Origin: Kibdelosporangium aridum
GTDB lineage: Bacteria; Actinomycetota; Actinomycetes; Mycobacteriales; Pseudonocardiaceae
DNA: 64,000 nt
NCBI RefSeq assembly: GCF_900176515.1
Contig: NZ_FWXV01000002.1
Location: 310,001 to 374,000, forward strand
Reading direction: 5' to 3'
Every line of letters begins with the position of its first letter. Within the stretch, counting starts at the first letter, position 1. The translations under genes and the position numbers were made by a program. Below the pieces are notes generated by a model. That model was given only the letters and a program-made list of their open reading frames with translations, was not told the DNA's origin and ran no database searches. Below are positions 35,607 to 45,119 of this stretch, piece by piece.

Positions 35607-37907
35607 ATGCCCGGGTCCGATACACGCGTCGTCGAACTACGCGTGCACGGCATCATGGGCACGACCGCGGAATCCCTGGTGGGAGCCGTTGCCGCGGTCG
35701 ATGTCGCCGGTGACGGCATCGGCCGGATCGTGCGCCCGGCAGACCGGCTGCGCCGCCCAAGTCCTGGCCCATTGCTACGAACGAGTGACCGTTCGGTGCC
35801 GCGTGTCGTCGAGGGCTACCTGTGGAGCGGCATGACCTCCGGTGGCCTGAGCAAGTCCACCTGGGCTCTGATGTTTCCCTTCACGCTAGCCAACCTGGCG
35901 CACTGGATGCTTCCGCCGGTGCCCCACGACAACCGGCCCGCAGCCGCGTTGGGCCTGGTCGGCCGGGCGCTGCTGCGGCTGGCCGCGTTGCTGCTGACTG
36001 TGCTGTTCGTCACGCAAGTGGCCGTGGTGAGCCTGGATCTGGTGGCCGCGCAATGCCTCGCTCCTGGCGCGGCGTGCATGAGCGGAGCCGTGCCGGATTG
36101 GCTACCAGAACTACGCGGGTTCCGTCCCGTCGTCGGGTTACTGCCCGCGTTGCTCGTTGTGCTGTTGCTCGCCCGCGTGTCATCGGTGACGTGGTCAGTG
36201 AACGCGCCGCCGCTGCCCAGTCCTGTGCCCGGCAACCGGCCTCGTCGTATGCCCGGCGCAAGTCTCGTCGCAGACCCCGACACTCCGACGTTGCGTGCGC
36301 TGCACACCGTGGCGGGGTTGGCCGTGCTGGCGTTGCTTCCGTCTGGCGGACCGTTCACCGCTTCGCCCGTCGTGACGGGCCAATGGGTGGCCGGCCTGAC
36401 GTTGTTGGTGCTCGCCGCGTTGGGCGTGCTGCTGTTGGACGATCCAACGGGCGCGACTCCGCATAGGGCTGGCCGTTGGCTGCGACTCGCGTTGGGACGT
36501 GTCACGCGACGGGTATTGCTGTTCATCAGCGTGCTGCTCGTGATCAGCACGGCTGTGGCGCAGGAACCGCTGCCGAATGGGCTCGCCGGCACTGACATCA
36601 CCATTGAAGGCACGACCGGCGTGCTCGTGGTCGTGTGCGTGTTGTTCGGGCTCGTCCTGATCCCCGCCGCTTTGCTGGCACGCCGTGAGTTCTGGGCGGA
36701 GCAGCCGCGTGAACTGCGACCTTGGGCCGGCGGCTGGATGTCACCGATCGTCCTGGTGATCGCAGCTTTGCTGGGCGGCGGCTTCGGCGCAGGCGTCGCG
36801 ATCACCGTACGGGAACTGTTGGGCAGCAACGGGTTGGAGCTTCCCGCGGGCTACGAACCGGTCACGTTGCTATGGGGCGCCGCGGCGGCGTTCGCGCTCG
36901 TGATCGGCCTGTTGCTGGGCTCGATCACCGCTGTGCACAGGTGGCGCAGGAACAGGCGTGGCGCCCAGCCGCCGGAATCCAGCCTGCTGCACGCGGACTC
37001 CCCACCCGCGGAACAAGCGACAGCCACACGAGCCTGGCGGAATGCCCGTTTTCAACGCAACCACTTGCATCACTTGTTGCTCGCATGCGGGGCCGCACTC
37101 GGTTTGGGCGCGGGCGTCTCGATCTGGATGCGGCTGCGTGGGGTCGGTCTGCCGGAATGGATGGAACCGTTCTCCGCGGTCGGCGTTTTCGCGCTGGGTT
37201 TCCTCGCCGCGGCGTTGATGCGCGCGGTGTACCAAGCGATCCGGCGCCCGGACCTGTCGCGGACGCTGGGCATCCTGGCCGACTTGGCGTGTTTCTGGCC
37301 CCGGGAGTCACATCCCGTTGTGCCCCCTTGCTACGCGCTCAAGGTCATCCCCGAGTTGACCGAACGGGCCGCGGAGCACTTGCAGGACCGCAGCACCCGG
37401 GTCGTGATCACCGGGCACAGCCACGGCAGCCTGATCGCGGTCGTCGCGGTGTCCCGGTTGATGGAGACGCTGCCGCCCGAGGACCGTGAACGCGTCGGGC
37501 TCGTGACCGCTGGCTCTCCTCTGCAGTGGGCGTATCCACGTGCTTTCCCGAGTGTCGTGCCGCATCGGTCATTGGCCGAACTGCACGGCGAACTCGACGG
37601 CCGTTGGCGGGCGTTGTGCCGGGGCACGGATCCGTTGGGCGGAGCCGTGACGACGTGGCGGCGTCAGGTCTACGACTCGAAGATGATCGGTATGGGGTTC
37701 CGCCCGGACGGCAGCAGCGGACCACTCACCCCGGCCAGGACGACCGAGTCGGGCGCGCTGGTGCTCGGCAGTGATCACTGGCTGCCCGACCCGCAGCTCC
37801 AGCCCGTCCCAGGTCTGCGCTGGTCACCGGGTGTCCGGCGGCACAGCGACTACTACGCCGACCCAGAATGGGACGAAGCCGTCGCGATCGCTGCCGGACT
37901 CATGTAG
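35607..37907 (+). CDS. Multi-pass membrane protein with a split alpha/beta-hydrolase-like domain
   Basis: The protein (766 aa) starts with VVELRVHGIMGTTAESLVG, which looks like the first strand and oxyanion region of a lipase. About ten hydrophobic segments follow (roughly 105-560). Near residue 605 there is VITGHSHGSLIAVVA, a nucleophile elbow (Gly-His-Ser-His-Gly), and near the end a His in GSDHWLPD. So an alpha/beta-hydrolase fold seems to be interrupted by a membrane region. The start may be TTG 35601 or ATG 35607. Substrate unknown; a lipid or cell-envelope ester is plausible. It is divergent from ahcY. Confidence 0.75.
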   Translation: MPGSDTRVVELRVHGIMGTTAESLVGAVAAVDVAGDGIGRIVRPADRLRRPSPGPLLRTSDRSVPRVVEGYLWSGMTSGGLSKSTWALMFPFTLANLAHWMLPPVPHDNRPAAALGLVGRALLRLAALLLTVLFVTQVAVVSLDLVAAQCLAPGAACMSGAVPDWLPELRGFRPVVGLLPALLVVLLLARVSSVTWSVNAPPLPSPVPGNRPRRMPGASLVADPDTPTLRALHTVAGLAVLALLPSGGPFTASPVVTGQWVAGLTLLVLAALGVLLLDDPTGATPHRAGRWLRLALGRVTRRVLLFISVLLVISTAVAQEPLPNGLAGTDITIEGTTGVLVVVCVLFGLVLIPAALLARREFWAEQPRELRPWAGGWMSPIVLVIAALLGGGFGAGVAITVRELLGSNGLELPAGYEPVTLLWGAAAAFALVIGLLLGSITAVHRWRRNRRGAQPPESSLLHADSPPAEQATATRAWRNARFQRNHLHHLLLACGAALGLGAGVSIWMRLRGVGLPEWMEPFSAVGVFALGFLAAALMRAVYQAIRRPDLSRTLGILADLACFWPRESHPVVPPCYALKVIPELTERAAEHLQDRSTRVVITGHSHGSLIAVVAVSRLMETLPPEDRERVGLVTAGSPLQWAYPRAFPSVVPHRSLAELHGELDGRWRALCRGTDPLGGAVTTWRRQVYDSKMIGMGFRPDGSSGPLTPARTTESGALVLGSDHWLPDPQLQPVPGLRWSPGVRRHSDYYADPEWDEAVAIAAGLM

Positions 37908-38682
37908 GTTTGCGCGCCCACGCGGTGAGCAGGCCCATACCGAGGTCGCTGAAACCCGGTTCCCGCATGGCTTTCACGGCTTCGTCGAAGGTCGCCTCGT
38001 CGACGAGGCCGTCGGCGAGGATGCGGTCGCGCAGATGGTGGAAGCCGAGCTGGAAGAACTGGCCCGCGGCGGACGATGGAGTGATCGGTGGCTGGTACAT
38101 CTCCACGCCGATGTCCACGAACCCGGCTTCCCGCAACAGATCCGGGTATCGGTAGCCCCACTGCCCGTCCGTACCGATGGCTGTTTCCAAACTGCGCCAA
38201 TGCTTTTCCATCAGCTGGCGGAACGGGCTCTGCGGCGGGCTGATCAGCGCGGGCGCTTCGACGGCCTCGCCCAGTACCAGCCAGCCGCCAGGCGACACCA
38301 GGTCAGCGAGGCGGTGGAAGACATCGACGCGGTCGCGCAGGTGCATCAGGACGAGGCGGCTGTGCACGATGTCGAACGTGCCGAGCGCCAGGTCCTCGGT
38401 GATGTCGGCCTCGACGACCTGGACGGTCGGGAACACCTTGTGCAGGTCGGCGAGCAGCCTCGTGTCCCGGTCGACCGCGATGACCTGCGCGCACACCTCG
38501 GCCAGCCAGCCGGAGATCCGGCCGAGTCCGGCGCCGACGTCCAGGCAGCGCATGCCGGGCCGGGCGATCTGGACCAGCCGGGCGCGTGTTGCCGGGTCGA
38601 ACATCCGGGACAGCGCGTCCAGGCGCATCGCCTCAAGGTCGTGATCCGCCCCGAATACCGTCTCGCCGTACAATTCGGTCAC
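37900..38682 (-). CDS. Class I SAM-dependent methyltransferase
   Basis: The 260-aa product has a Rossmann-type methyltransferase fold: motif I CLDVGAGLGRISGW, acidic loop VIAVDRDTRLL and motif IV FDIVHSRLVLMHL. No substrate-specific signature is visible, so the target is unknown. The GTG at 38682 is chosen; a TTG at 38706 overlapping the upstream stop (TTGA) would also fit translational coupling. It is the last gene of an APC permease-GlmL-methyltransferase series and overlaps the membrane hydrolase 3' end by 8 bp. Confidence 0.87.
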   Translation of the reverse strand: MTELYGETVFGADHDLEAMRLDALSRMFDPATRARLVQIARPGMRCLDVGAGLGRISGWLAEVCAQVIAVDRDTRLLADLHKVFPTVQVVEADITEDLALGTFDIVHSRLVLMHLRDRVDVFHRLADLVSPGGWLVLGEAVEAPALISPPQSPFRQLMEKHWRSLETAIGTDGQWGYRYPDLLREAGFVDIGVEMYQPPITPSSAAGQFFQLGFHHLRDRILADGLVDEATFDEAVKAMREPGFSDLGMGLLTAWARKPT

Positions 38683-38702
38683 AGCGCACGAAGCTACCGA
38701 CC

Positions 38703-39956
38703 TCAATGAATCGTGGTCAACAGCCGCCGTGCGGTCTCGACCTGGCCGTTCTCCGCGAGCAAACCGGCGGGTGCGAGCACGTAGTCCCGGTCGACGACGA
38801 TTCGCGCCGCTTTGATGGCGGGCCGCAGTACCGGATCCGCCCGCAGTGCGTCCACAACCGCACCGATGTCCTCGGCGTGCCGGAATACGCCGCCGGACAA
38901 CACAAGCAGACCCGCGCCACGCGGCCCGAGCCTGCCTTCGACGAGCCGGAGGTGCCTGCGGATCGCGATGATCGCGGCAAGACCAGCCAGCCTGAGGTCT
39001 ACTTCGGACTCTTCAGGGGTGTCCGGCACGAAGCCGACGTTGCTCGCGCGACGTTCGGCGAACTCGGCCAGGCCGTCGGCGGGCAGCCGTTCCGCGAGCG
39101 CTTCGGCGACGATTCCCGGCGCGGACCACCGCATCCCGATATCGCCTTCGACCGTCCGCCGGTCCTGCGGCAGCCCTACCGCGCGTTCCTCTTCATCCTG
39201 TGTGGACACTGCGGAGCAGACGTCGGTCGTCGCGCCTCCGACGTCCACGACAAGCACGGCGTCCTCACTCGCGAGCTGGGACACGCCGTTGAGCACGGCG
39301 TCCGGCGTGACCGCCTTGACCAGTTCACGGAATTTCGTCCCACGGGACAGGCGTTTGCCGCCGATCACGTGGTTCAGGAAGACCTGCCGGATCGCCGCAC
39401 GCGCCGGACCCGGCTCGAGCTCACCCACATCCGGCAGGACGTTCGCGGTCGGCACGACCGTTCGACCGGCCAGGGTTTCGAGCGCTTCCAGCCGGGCGTG
39501 CTGGTTGCCCGCGAGCACGATCGGCGGCCGGATCCGGTTACGCGCCAACGCGGCAGCGTTGTGCAGCAACACTTTCGCGTCACCGCCGTCAGTTCCGCCG
39601 ACCAACAGCACAACGTCCGGCTCGGCGTCCCTGAGCGCCCGGATCCCCGCGCCGTCCAACTCGCCCGCCGAGACGTGCACGACCTTGGCACCGGCGGACA
39701 ACGCGACCCGATGCCCGGCCTCCGCGCTGATCAGACGTTCATGACCGACCACGGCGAGCCGCAGCCCGCCGCCGGCCGAGGAACACGCAAGCACCTGATC
39801 GGCGCCGCCTAGTTCCTTGAGGACTGCCTTGACCCCGTCGAGCACTTCCGGCGGGGTCGTCGCGTGTTGTGCCGTGGCCAAAAGCGCGCCGTCGTCACCG
39901 ACGAGCGCGCCTTTGGTCCACGTCGAACCGACATCAAGACACGCTGTTGTCGGCAT
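38703..39956 (-). CDS. GlmL-like protein (glutamate mutase L family)
   Basis: The 417-aa protein has the ASKHA (actin-like ATPase) layout of GlmL/MutL, with phosphate-binding loops CLDVGSTWTKGALV and VVDVGGATTDVC and the adenosine motif LSGGVFRH. GlmL is usually encoded with B12-dependent glutamate mutase (GlmS/GlmE) or aminomutases and is thought to assist or repair the mutase. No mutase subunit is in the window. Here it lies in a permease operon, overlapping the APC gene by 23 bp. This suggests amino-acid catabolism, but a direct partner is missing. Confidence 0.88.
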   Translation of the reverse strand: MPTTACLDVGSTWTKGALVGDDGALLATAQHATTPPEVLDGVKAVLKELGGADQVLACSSAGGGLRLAVVGHERLISAEAGHRVALSAGAKVVHVSAGELDGAGIRALRDAEPDVVLLVGGTDGGDAKVLLHNAAALARNRIRPPIVLAGNQHARLEALETLAGRTVVPTANVLPDVGELEPGPARAAIRQVFLNHVIGGKRLSRGTKFRELVKAVTPDAVLNGVSQLASEDAVLVVDVGGATTDVCSAVSTQDEEERAVGLPQDRRTVEGDIGMRWSAPGIVAEALAERLPADGLAEFAERRASNVGFVPDTPEESEVDLRLAGLAAIIAIRRHLRLVEGRLGPRGAGLLVLSGGVFRHAEDIGAVVDALRADPVLRPAIKAARIVVDRDYVLAPAGLLAENGQVETARRLLTTIH

Positions 39957-41448
39957 CGTCCTTCATTCGCTTGCCCAGCAAGGAGTTCCTGCGGCTGTAC
40001 ACGAAGTACACGATCACACCGAGGACCATCCACCCGGCGAACCGCAGCCAGGTGAGGATGGTGAGGTTCAGCATCAGCCACAGACAGGCGAGGATCGCGA
40101 GGATGGGAATCACCGGCACCCAGGGAACCCGGAACCCACGCGGCAGGTCCGGCCGGGTCTTGCGCAGCACCATCACACCGGCGGAGACCAGGATGAACGC
40201 GAACAAAGTGCCGACGTTCACCATTTCCTCGAGCTGCCCTGCCTCGAAGAAGGTCGCCGCCACACCAACCATGATCGTCACGAGCAGTGTCGCCCTGGCC
40301 GGGGTCCCGTGCGGGCCGGTCTTGGCCAGACCGCGAGGCAGCAAGCCGTCACGGGACATCGCGAACAGCACCCGGATCTGGCCGAGCAGGAGCACCATGA
40401 CCACTGTGGTGAGACCGGCCAAGGCACCGATGGAGATCACGTTGGCCGCCCAGTCGACGCCGTTGGCAGAGAAAGCGGTCGCCAGCGTCTTCGAAGCGCC
40501 ATCCTCCCCTGTGGACAGTTCCTGATACGGCAGCATGCCGACGACAACCAGCGAGACACCGACGTACAGCACTGTGACGATGGCGAGCGAACCAAGGATT
40601 CCGCGCGGCACTGCCCGCTGTGGGTGCCGGGTCTCCTCGGCGGTCGTGGCGACCACGTCAAACCCGATGAACGCGAAGAACACCAATGATGCCGCCGCGA
40701 GCAACCCGAAGATCCCATACGCGCTGGACTCCCCGCCGGCCAGCGCGGAGAACAGCGACTGGTCCACACCTGTCGAGCCGGTTGACCCCGAAGTCGCCGG
40801 GTCGGGGATGAACGGCGTGTAGTTCTCGCTCTTGACGAACGACAAGCCGAAGAAGATGACGAACAGCACGATCGCGACCTTGATGCTCGTGATCACCAGG
40901 CTGACCCTGCTGGACAGCTTGGTTCCCATGGTCAGCAGCCACGCGAGCACGACGACCAGCAGCAAGGCGCCCCAGTCGACGGTCAGCCCGAAGACCTCGG
41001 CGGTGGTCTTCACATCCGAGCCGAAGATGTACCCGAGCACAACCTGGAGATAGGCGGACCACCCCTTACCGACCGCGGCCGCACCGACCGCGAACTCAAG
41101 CACAAGGTCCCACCCGATGATCCAAGCGATGAACTCACCGAAAGTGGCGTACGAAAACGTGTACGCACTCCCAGCCACCGGGACAGTGGATGCGAACTCC
41201 GCGTAACACAACGCCGCCAACGCGCACGCGATCGCCGCGAGCACGAACGCCAACGCGACCGACGGGCCAGCCAGGTCACCAGCTGTCCGCGCGGTCAACG
41301 TAAAGATGCCCGCACCGATGACGACCGCGACACCGAAGACCGTGAGGTCCCACGCGGTGAGGTTCCTGCGGAGTTTGGTATCCGGTTCATCCGTGTCCGC
41401 GATGGACTGTTCGACGGTTTTCGTCCGCCACAAGCCAGTACCTGGCAA
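39934..41448 (-). CDS. APC-family amino acid permease
   Basis: The 504-aa product has 12-14 transmembrane helices and the APC signature in helix 1, LTVFGVAVVIGAGIFTLTAR (the GAGIF unwound helix), and a GFDVVATTAEETRHPQRAVP loop before helix 8, typical of cationic or neutral amino acid transporters of the CAT/YfnA group. The TTG at 41448 follows a perfect AGGAGG; the longer GTG at 41466 is less likely. It probably imports the amino acid metabolised with the neighbouring GlmL. Confidence 0.9.
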   Translation of the reverse strand: MPGTGLWRTKTVEQSIADTDEPDTKLRRNLTAWDLTVFGVAVVIGAGIFTLTARTAGDLAGPSVALAFVLAAIACALAALCYAEFASTVPVAGSAYTFSYATFGEFIAWIIGWDLVLEFAVGAAAVGKGWSAYLQVVLGYIFGSDVKTTAEVFGLTVDWGALLLVVVLAWLLTMGTKLSSRVSLVITSIKVAIVLFVIFFGLSFVKSENYTPFIPDPATSGSTGSTGVDQSLFSALAGGESSAYGIFGLLAAASLVFFAFIGFDVVATTAEETRHPQRAVPRGILGSLAIVTVLYVGVSLVVVGMLPYQELSTGEDGASKTLATAFSANGVDWAANVISIGALAGLTTVVMVLLLGQIRVLFAMSRDGLLPRGLAKTGPHGTPARATLLVTIMVGVAATFFEAGQLEEMVNVGTLFAFILVSAGVMVLRKTRPDLPRGFRVPWVPVIPILAILACLWLMLNLTILTWLRFAGWMVLGVIVYFVYSRRNSLLGKRMKDDADNSVS

Positions 41449-41575
41449 CGTTGCCTCCTCACACACCCCGACTAGTGCGTCAACAGAGGTTACGCGGCAG
41501 CGATCACGATCCGGCGCACGAGGTAGTCCGAGCCGGCAGTCTGTCCGGTTCCGGCCAACGCCACGTGCCCCGGTG

Positions 41576-42499
41576 TCAGGTGGCTGCCTTGGCGCTGCGG
41601 TACAGGTCCGGTTCCAGGTAGATCAGCCGGGCAGCGGGGACCTTGGCGCGGATCCGGTGCTCGGCGTCGTCGATCGCCTGCGCGACCTCCTCGACCGAAA
41701 GACCGGGCGTCAAAACCACCTTCGCGGCCACGAGCAGCTCGTCCGGGCCCATGTACTGGGTCTTCACGTGGATCACGCGCTCGATCCGGCCAGCCGCGAT
41801 CTCGTCGACGATCGTGTCCAGCTCCCGCGGGGTCGCGCCCTCACCGATCAGCAGGCTCTTCATCTCGATGATCAGGATGATGGCGATCACGCCGAGCAGG
41901 ACGCCGATCATCAGCGTGCCCACGGCGTCCCAGACCGGGTCGCCGGTCAAGGTCGCCAGTCCGACGCCGATCAGCGCGAAGACCAGACCGAACAACGCAC
42001 CGGCGTCCTCGAGCAGGACCACCGGCAGTTCCGGGGTGCGCGACTGGCGGATGAACTGCCACCAGGTCGCGTCGCCCTTGATCAGCCGGGACTCCACGAT
42101 CGCGGTGCGGAAGCTGAAGGTCTCCAGGATGATCGCGACCACCAGGATGACCACCGCGACCAACGGCGAGGTCAGCGCCTCGGGGTGCTGGATCTTGTGG
42201 ATGCCTTCGTAGAGCGCGAACGCCGAGCCCAGCGTGAAGAGCATCAGCGCGACGATGAACGAGTAGAAGTACCGGTCACGGCCGTAGCCGAACGGGTGGT
42301 CGATGTTGGCCGCACGGCGCGCGGTCTTCTGCCCGAGCAGCAACAGGCCCTGGTTGGACGTGTCAGCCACCGAGTGCACGGACTCCGCCAGCATCGAGGA
42401 GGAACCCGTGATCAAGAACCCGACGAACTTCGCGATCGCGATGCCCGCGTTCGCCAGCAACGCGGCGATGATCGCCTTGGTGCCGCCCCCTGCAGCCAC
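41576..42499 (-). CDS. Cation diffusion facilitator transporter (ZnT9-like)
   Basis: The 307-aa product has six predicted transmembrane helices and a C-terminal CDF domain. Helix 2 carries SMLAESVHSVADTSNQ and helix 5 carries VVLLEDAGALFG, the pattern of the SLC30A9/ZnT9-like branch, not the typical HxxxD pairs of zinc exporters. It exports a divalent metal or acts otherwise in metal homeostasis; specificity is not clear. The C-terminal domain resembles ferredoxin-like metal-sensor domains. It lies between the APC operon and manA. Confidence 0.88.
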   Translation of the reverse strand: MAAGGGTKAIIAALLANAGIAIAKFVGFLITGSSSMLAESVHSVADTSNQGLLLLGQKTARRAANIDHPFGYGRDRYFYSFIVALMLFTLGSAFALYEGIHKIQHPEALTSPLVAVVILVVAIILETFSFRTAIVESRLIKGDATWWQFIRQSRTPELPVVLLEDAGALFGLVFALIGVGLATLTGDPVWDAVGTLMIGVLLGVIAIILIIEMKSLLIGEGATPRELDTIVDEIAAGRIERVIHVKTQYMGPDELLVAAKVVLTPGLSVEEVAQAIDDAEHRIRAKVPAARLIYLEPDLYRSAKAAT

Positions 42500-42552
42500 G
42501 TGCCCTCCCAGGAACCGTCCGGATTGTCCGGACGCACCCTAAACCACGGGGA

Positions 42553-43764
42553 TCACGAACCTGCGGTCGCCCGGAAAACCTGGGCCGGTGCCCCTTCGAC
42601 CGGGATGACCTGGACGTCCGGGTTGCAGGCAGGCAGCCACGCGGACTGGCCCCGGCCGAGTTCGACCTTGTTACCGTCGGATTCCAATAGCCGGACGGCA
42701 CCGGCCGTGCAGATCAGGATCTGCGGTCCGGCGCACACCAGGTCGACCGGGTCGCGCTCGTCGTGCGCCCACTCAAGGCGGGACAGCTCGAACTCCGGTG
42801 CGGGAGTCGGGTAGGCCCACATCCGCGGCATCACCTGCGAACCACGCAACACGGGCATCTCGCCGCAGCTGAAGTCCAGTACCCGCAACAACTCCGGCAC
42901 GTCGACGTGCTTGGGCGTCAGCCCGCCGCGCAGGATGTTGTCCGAGTTCGCCAGGATTTCCACGCCGGTGCCGTGCAGGTACGTGTGCAGGTTCCCGGCG
43001 GGCAGGTAGATCGCCTCGCCTGGCTGCAGCACGATCCGGTTGAGCAGCAACGCGGCCAGCACGCCCGCGTCGCCCTCGTGCGCTTCGCCGAGTTCGAGGA
43101 TCGTGCGGCACTCGAGGTCGAACTCGCCGTGTTCCTTCACGTGCAGCACGCAGACGTCCAGCAGTTCCGGCAGCAGCACGTCCAGCGAGGTCTGCGGGAG
43201 CGTGATCCACGTCGTGAACAGCGCGCGCAGGCCGTCGGAGTCCGGCTGGCCCTCCAGCAACGAGGTGTACGGCGCCAGCCCGGGCGTCTCCAGCGTGCGC
43301 AGCAGCCGCACGGTCTCGTGCGGGTCGCGGAAGCCCGCGAGCGCGTGGAACTCCGTCAGCGCGCAGATCAGCTCAGGCTTCGCGGTCGGGTCCGGGTAGT
43401 TGCGGTTCTTCGCGTCACGCGGGATGCCGGCGGCTTCCTCGCGTTCGTAGCCTTCACGGGCCTGCTCGGCCGATGGGTGCGCCTGCATGCTCAGCGCCTC
43501 TTCGGCGGCGAGGATCTTCAGCAGGAACGGCAGCCGGTTGCCCCAACGGTCCGCGCAGTCGGAGCCGAGCTGGCCAATTGGATCTGTTTCCACGAGTTCG
43601 AGCAGAGAACGGTCGTCGTCGATGCGCGACGGGTCGCCGGGGTGCGCGCCCATCCACAGCTCCGCCTCCGGGTGTGGCGCCGGCACGGGCCGCCCCAGCA
43701 GCTCGGCAATGGTCGTGCGCGACCCCCATGCATAGGGCCGCACAGCGTTGCGCAGCAACTCCAC
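42553..43764 (-). CDS. manA: Mannose-6-phosphate isomerase, class I
   Basis: The 403-aa product interconverts fructose-6-phosphate and mannose-6-phosphate, the entry to mannose-containing glycolipids. Zinc ligands are visible in LSMQAHPSAEQA and the PELICAL glutamate, with YLPAGNLHTYLHGTGVEI as the conserved C-terminal block. The GTG at 43764 has GGGAG nine bases upstream; the TTG at 43770 is only three bases away, so GTG is preferred. It follows the SIS-like gene by 17 bp in the manB-Trm112-SIS-manA run, matching Rv3257c-Rv3255c. Confidence 0.95.
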   Translation of the reverse strand: MELLRNAVRPYAWGSRTTIAELLGRPVPAPHPEAELWMGAHPGDPSRIDDDRSLLELVETDPIGQLGSDCADRWGNRLPFLLKILAAEEALSMQAHPSAEQAREGYEREEAAGIPRDAKNRNYPDPTAKPELICALTEFHALAGFRDPHETVRLLRTLETPGLAPYTSLLEGQPDSDGLRALFTTWITLPQTSLDVLLPELLDVCVLHVKEHGEFDLECRTILELGEAHEGDAGVLAALLLNRIVLQPGEAIYLPAGNLHTYLHGTGVEILANSDNILRGGLTPKHVDVPELLRVLDFSCGEMPVLRGSQVMPRMWAYPTPAPEFELSRLEWAHDERDPVDLVCAGPQILICTAGAVRLLESDGNKVELGRGQSAWLPACNPDVQVIPVEGAPAQVFRATAGS

Positions 43765-43781
43765 TCTCAAACTCTCCCTAG

Positions 43782-44873
43782 TCAGACGCCAGCGGAGGCG
43801 TACCGGCCCGATCCGCCGATCGTCCCGGCCGCGAGGCCGAGATACAGCGCCGCGAGCTCGAAGCGCAGCGCGAGCACGGCAGCCCTGACCGGCTCGTCCG
43901 CGCCGACCTCTTCGGCGGGTACCAGTACGTCCGCACCCGGCAACGTGTCCGCGGCCATGTGCCGGGCCGCGTCCGCCGCCGGTCCGGAGCTGATCGCCAG
44001 CAACTGAACCCGCAGCATCGCTGTCGGGTCGCCGGCGAAGTCGTCCGGATCGTCGAAGATACCTTGACCGGACGTCGATCGTACGACCGCCCGGTGCAAC
44101 GCGAACCGGGTCTGCGCGTCGGCGTAGGAGCCGACATCACAGACAAACCCGGCATGCGCGGCCAGCACGTGACGTGCGTGCGAAGCCACCGCAGTCGCCG
44201 CCGGGTCCAGTCCCCACAGTAGCGGGACCCGGTCGAACAAGCGCAGTGCCAGGGATTTCGCTGGGTTGACAAACGACTCGTGAGCTGGGTGGTCCTTCTC
44301 GGCCTCCTTGTCGAGCTCGTCGGCGAGGTTGTCGATGTCGGCGCGCAGCAAGCCCATGGTCCGCAAGGTCAACAGGCCCGCCGCGAACGCCCTGGGGAAG
44401 GCGAACCCGGGCGGAACGGGCACGCGTGGCGGCAGCAGGAACGCCCTGCCCGCGCCCGCGGCGGCGACCGGACCGTCAGGTGGCGCCGTGACCACGACGG
44501 TGGCGCCGTAGCGCGTCGCACGGCCGATGGACTCGGCGAGGACGCGGTCCCCCGGATCTTCTGTGTGCGTAATCACCACGTCCAGGGGCCCGACCCAGCC
44601 GGGCACCTCGTCAACGACGACCACAGGCACCGGGCATGCCGGACCGAGCAGCGCCACCAGCAGATCCGCGATGGCGCCCGCGTGCCCCGGCCTGGTCACG
44701 ATCAGCAGCGCGCGAGGACGCACGTCGGCGAGAGCCCGCTCGACGCCCAGTTCCTCCGCCATCTCGACCACCGACCGGACCTGGGCACCGGCCCGCGCGG
44801 CGGCGCGCAGCACGCCGTCGGTGTCCACCTCGGAAAGCCGGGCGGGGTCGTCCAGCAAGGTGTCGTCAGCCAC
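43782..44873 (-). CDS. SIS-domain protein (phosphomannose isomerase-like, Rv3256c type)
   Basis: The 363-aa product has a sugar isomerase (SIS)-like N-terminal half (RALLIVTRPGHAGAIADLL, VGPLDVVITHTEDPGD) and a C-terminal alpha-helical region with RLFDRVPLLWG, typical of the bifunctional phosphoglucose/phosphomannose isomerase C-terminal domain. No clear catalytic Glu/His pair is seen. The GTG at 44873 follows GGAG at 8 bases. It sits between manB and manA as Rv3256c does, so a role in mannose metabolism is inferred from position. Confidence 0.87.
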   Translation of the reverse strand: MADDTLLDDPARLSEVDTDGVLRAAARAGAQVRSVVEMAEELGVERALADVRPRALLIVTRPGHAGAIADLLVALLGPACPVPVVVVDEVPGWVGPLDVVITHTEDPGDRVLAESIGRATRYGATVVVTAPPDGPVAAAGAGRAFLLPPRVPVPPGFAFPRAFAAGLLTLRTMGLLRADIDNLADELDKEAEKDHPAHESFVNPAKSLALRLFDRVPLLWGLDPAATAVASHARHVLAAHAGFVCDVGSYADAQTRFALHRAVVRSTSGQGIFDDPDDFAGDPTAMLRVQLLAISSGPAADAARHMAADTLPGADVLVPAEEVGADEPVRAAVLALRFELAALYLGLAAGTIGGSGRYASAGV

Positions 44874-44878
44874 CGGAC

Positions 44879-45088
44879 TCACTCCGCGGGTTGCGGATCC
44901 GCCGGTTGCGTCGCCTCGTCGAGCAGCAGCACGGGGATGCCGTCGGTCACCGGGTACTGGCGACCGCACGAAGTGCACGTGAGCGCGTCGGCCTCCGGGT
45001 CGTCCGGGGTGCCGGGGCGCAGCGCCGCGTGATCGTCGGACGGGCAGGCAAGGATGTCGAGCAACTGCGGATCGAGCTGAACGGCCAC
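44879..45088 (-). CDS. Trm112/UPF0434-like zinc-ribbon protein
   Basis: The 69-aa product has a two-pair zinc ribbon: ILACPSDDH near the N-terminus and CTSCGRQYPVTDGIPVLLLD after it, the Trm112p signature. The GTG at 45088 follows GGAGGAAT. Trm112-type proteins act as small activators of methyltransferases in other organisms; here the partner is unknown. It lies between manB and the SIS gene, as the corresponding mycobacterial gene does. Confidence 0.9.
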   Translation of the reverse strand: MAVQLDPQLLDILACPSDDHAALRPGTPDDPEADALTCTSCGRQYPVTDGIPVLLLDEATQPADPQPAE

Positions 45089-45119
45089 GATTCCTCCTTC
45101 TCCCACTCTCCAGTGTGGC

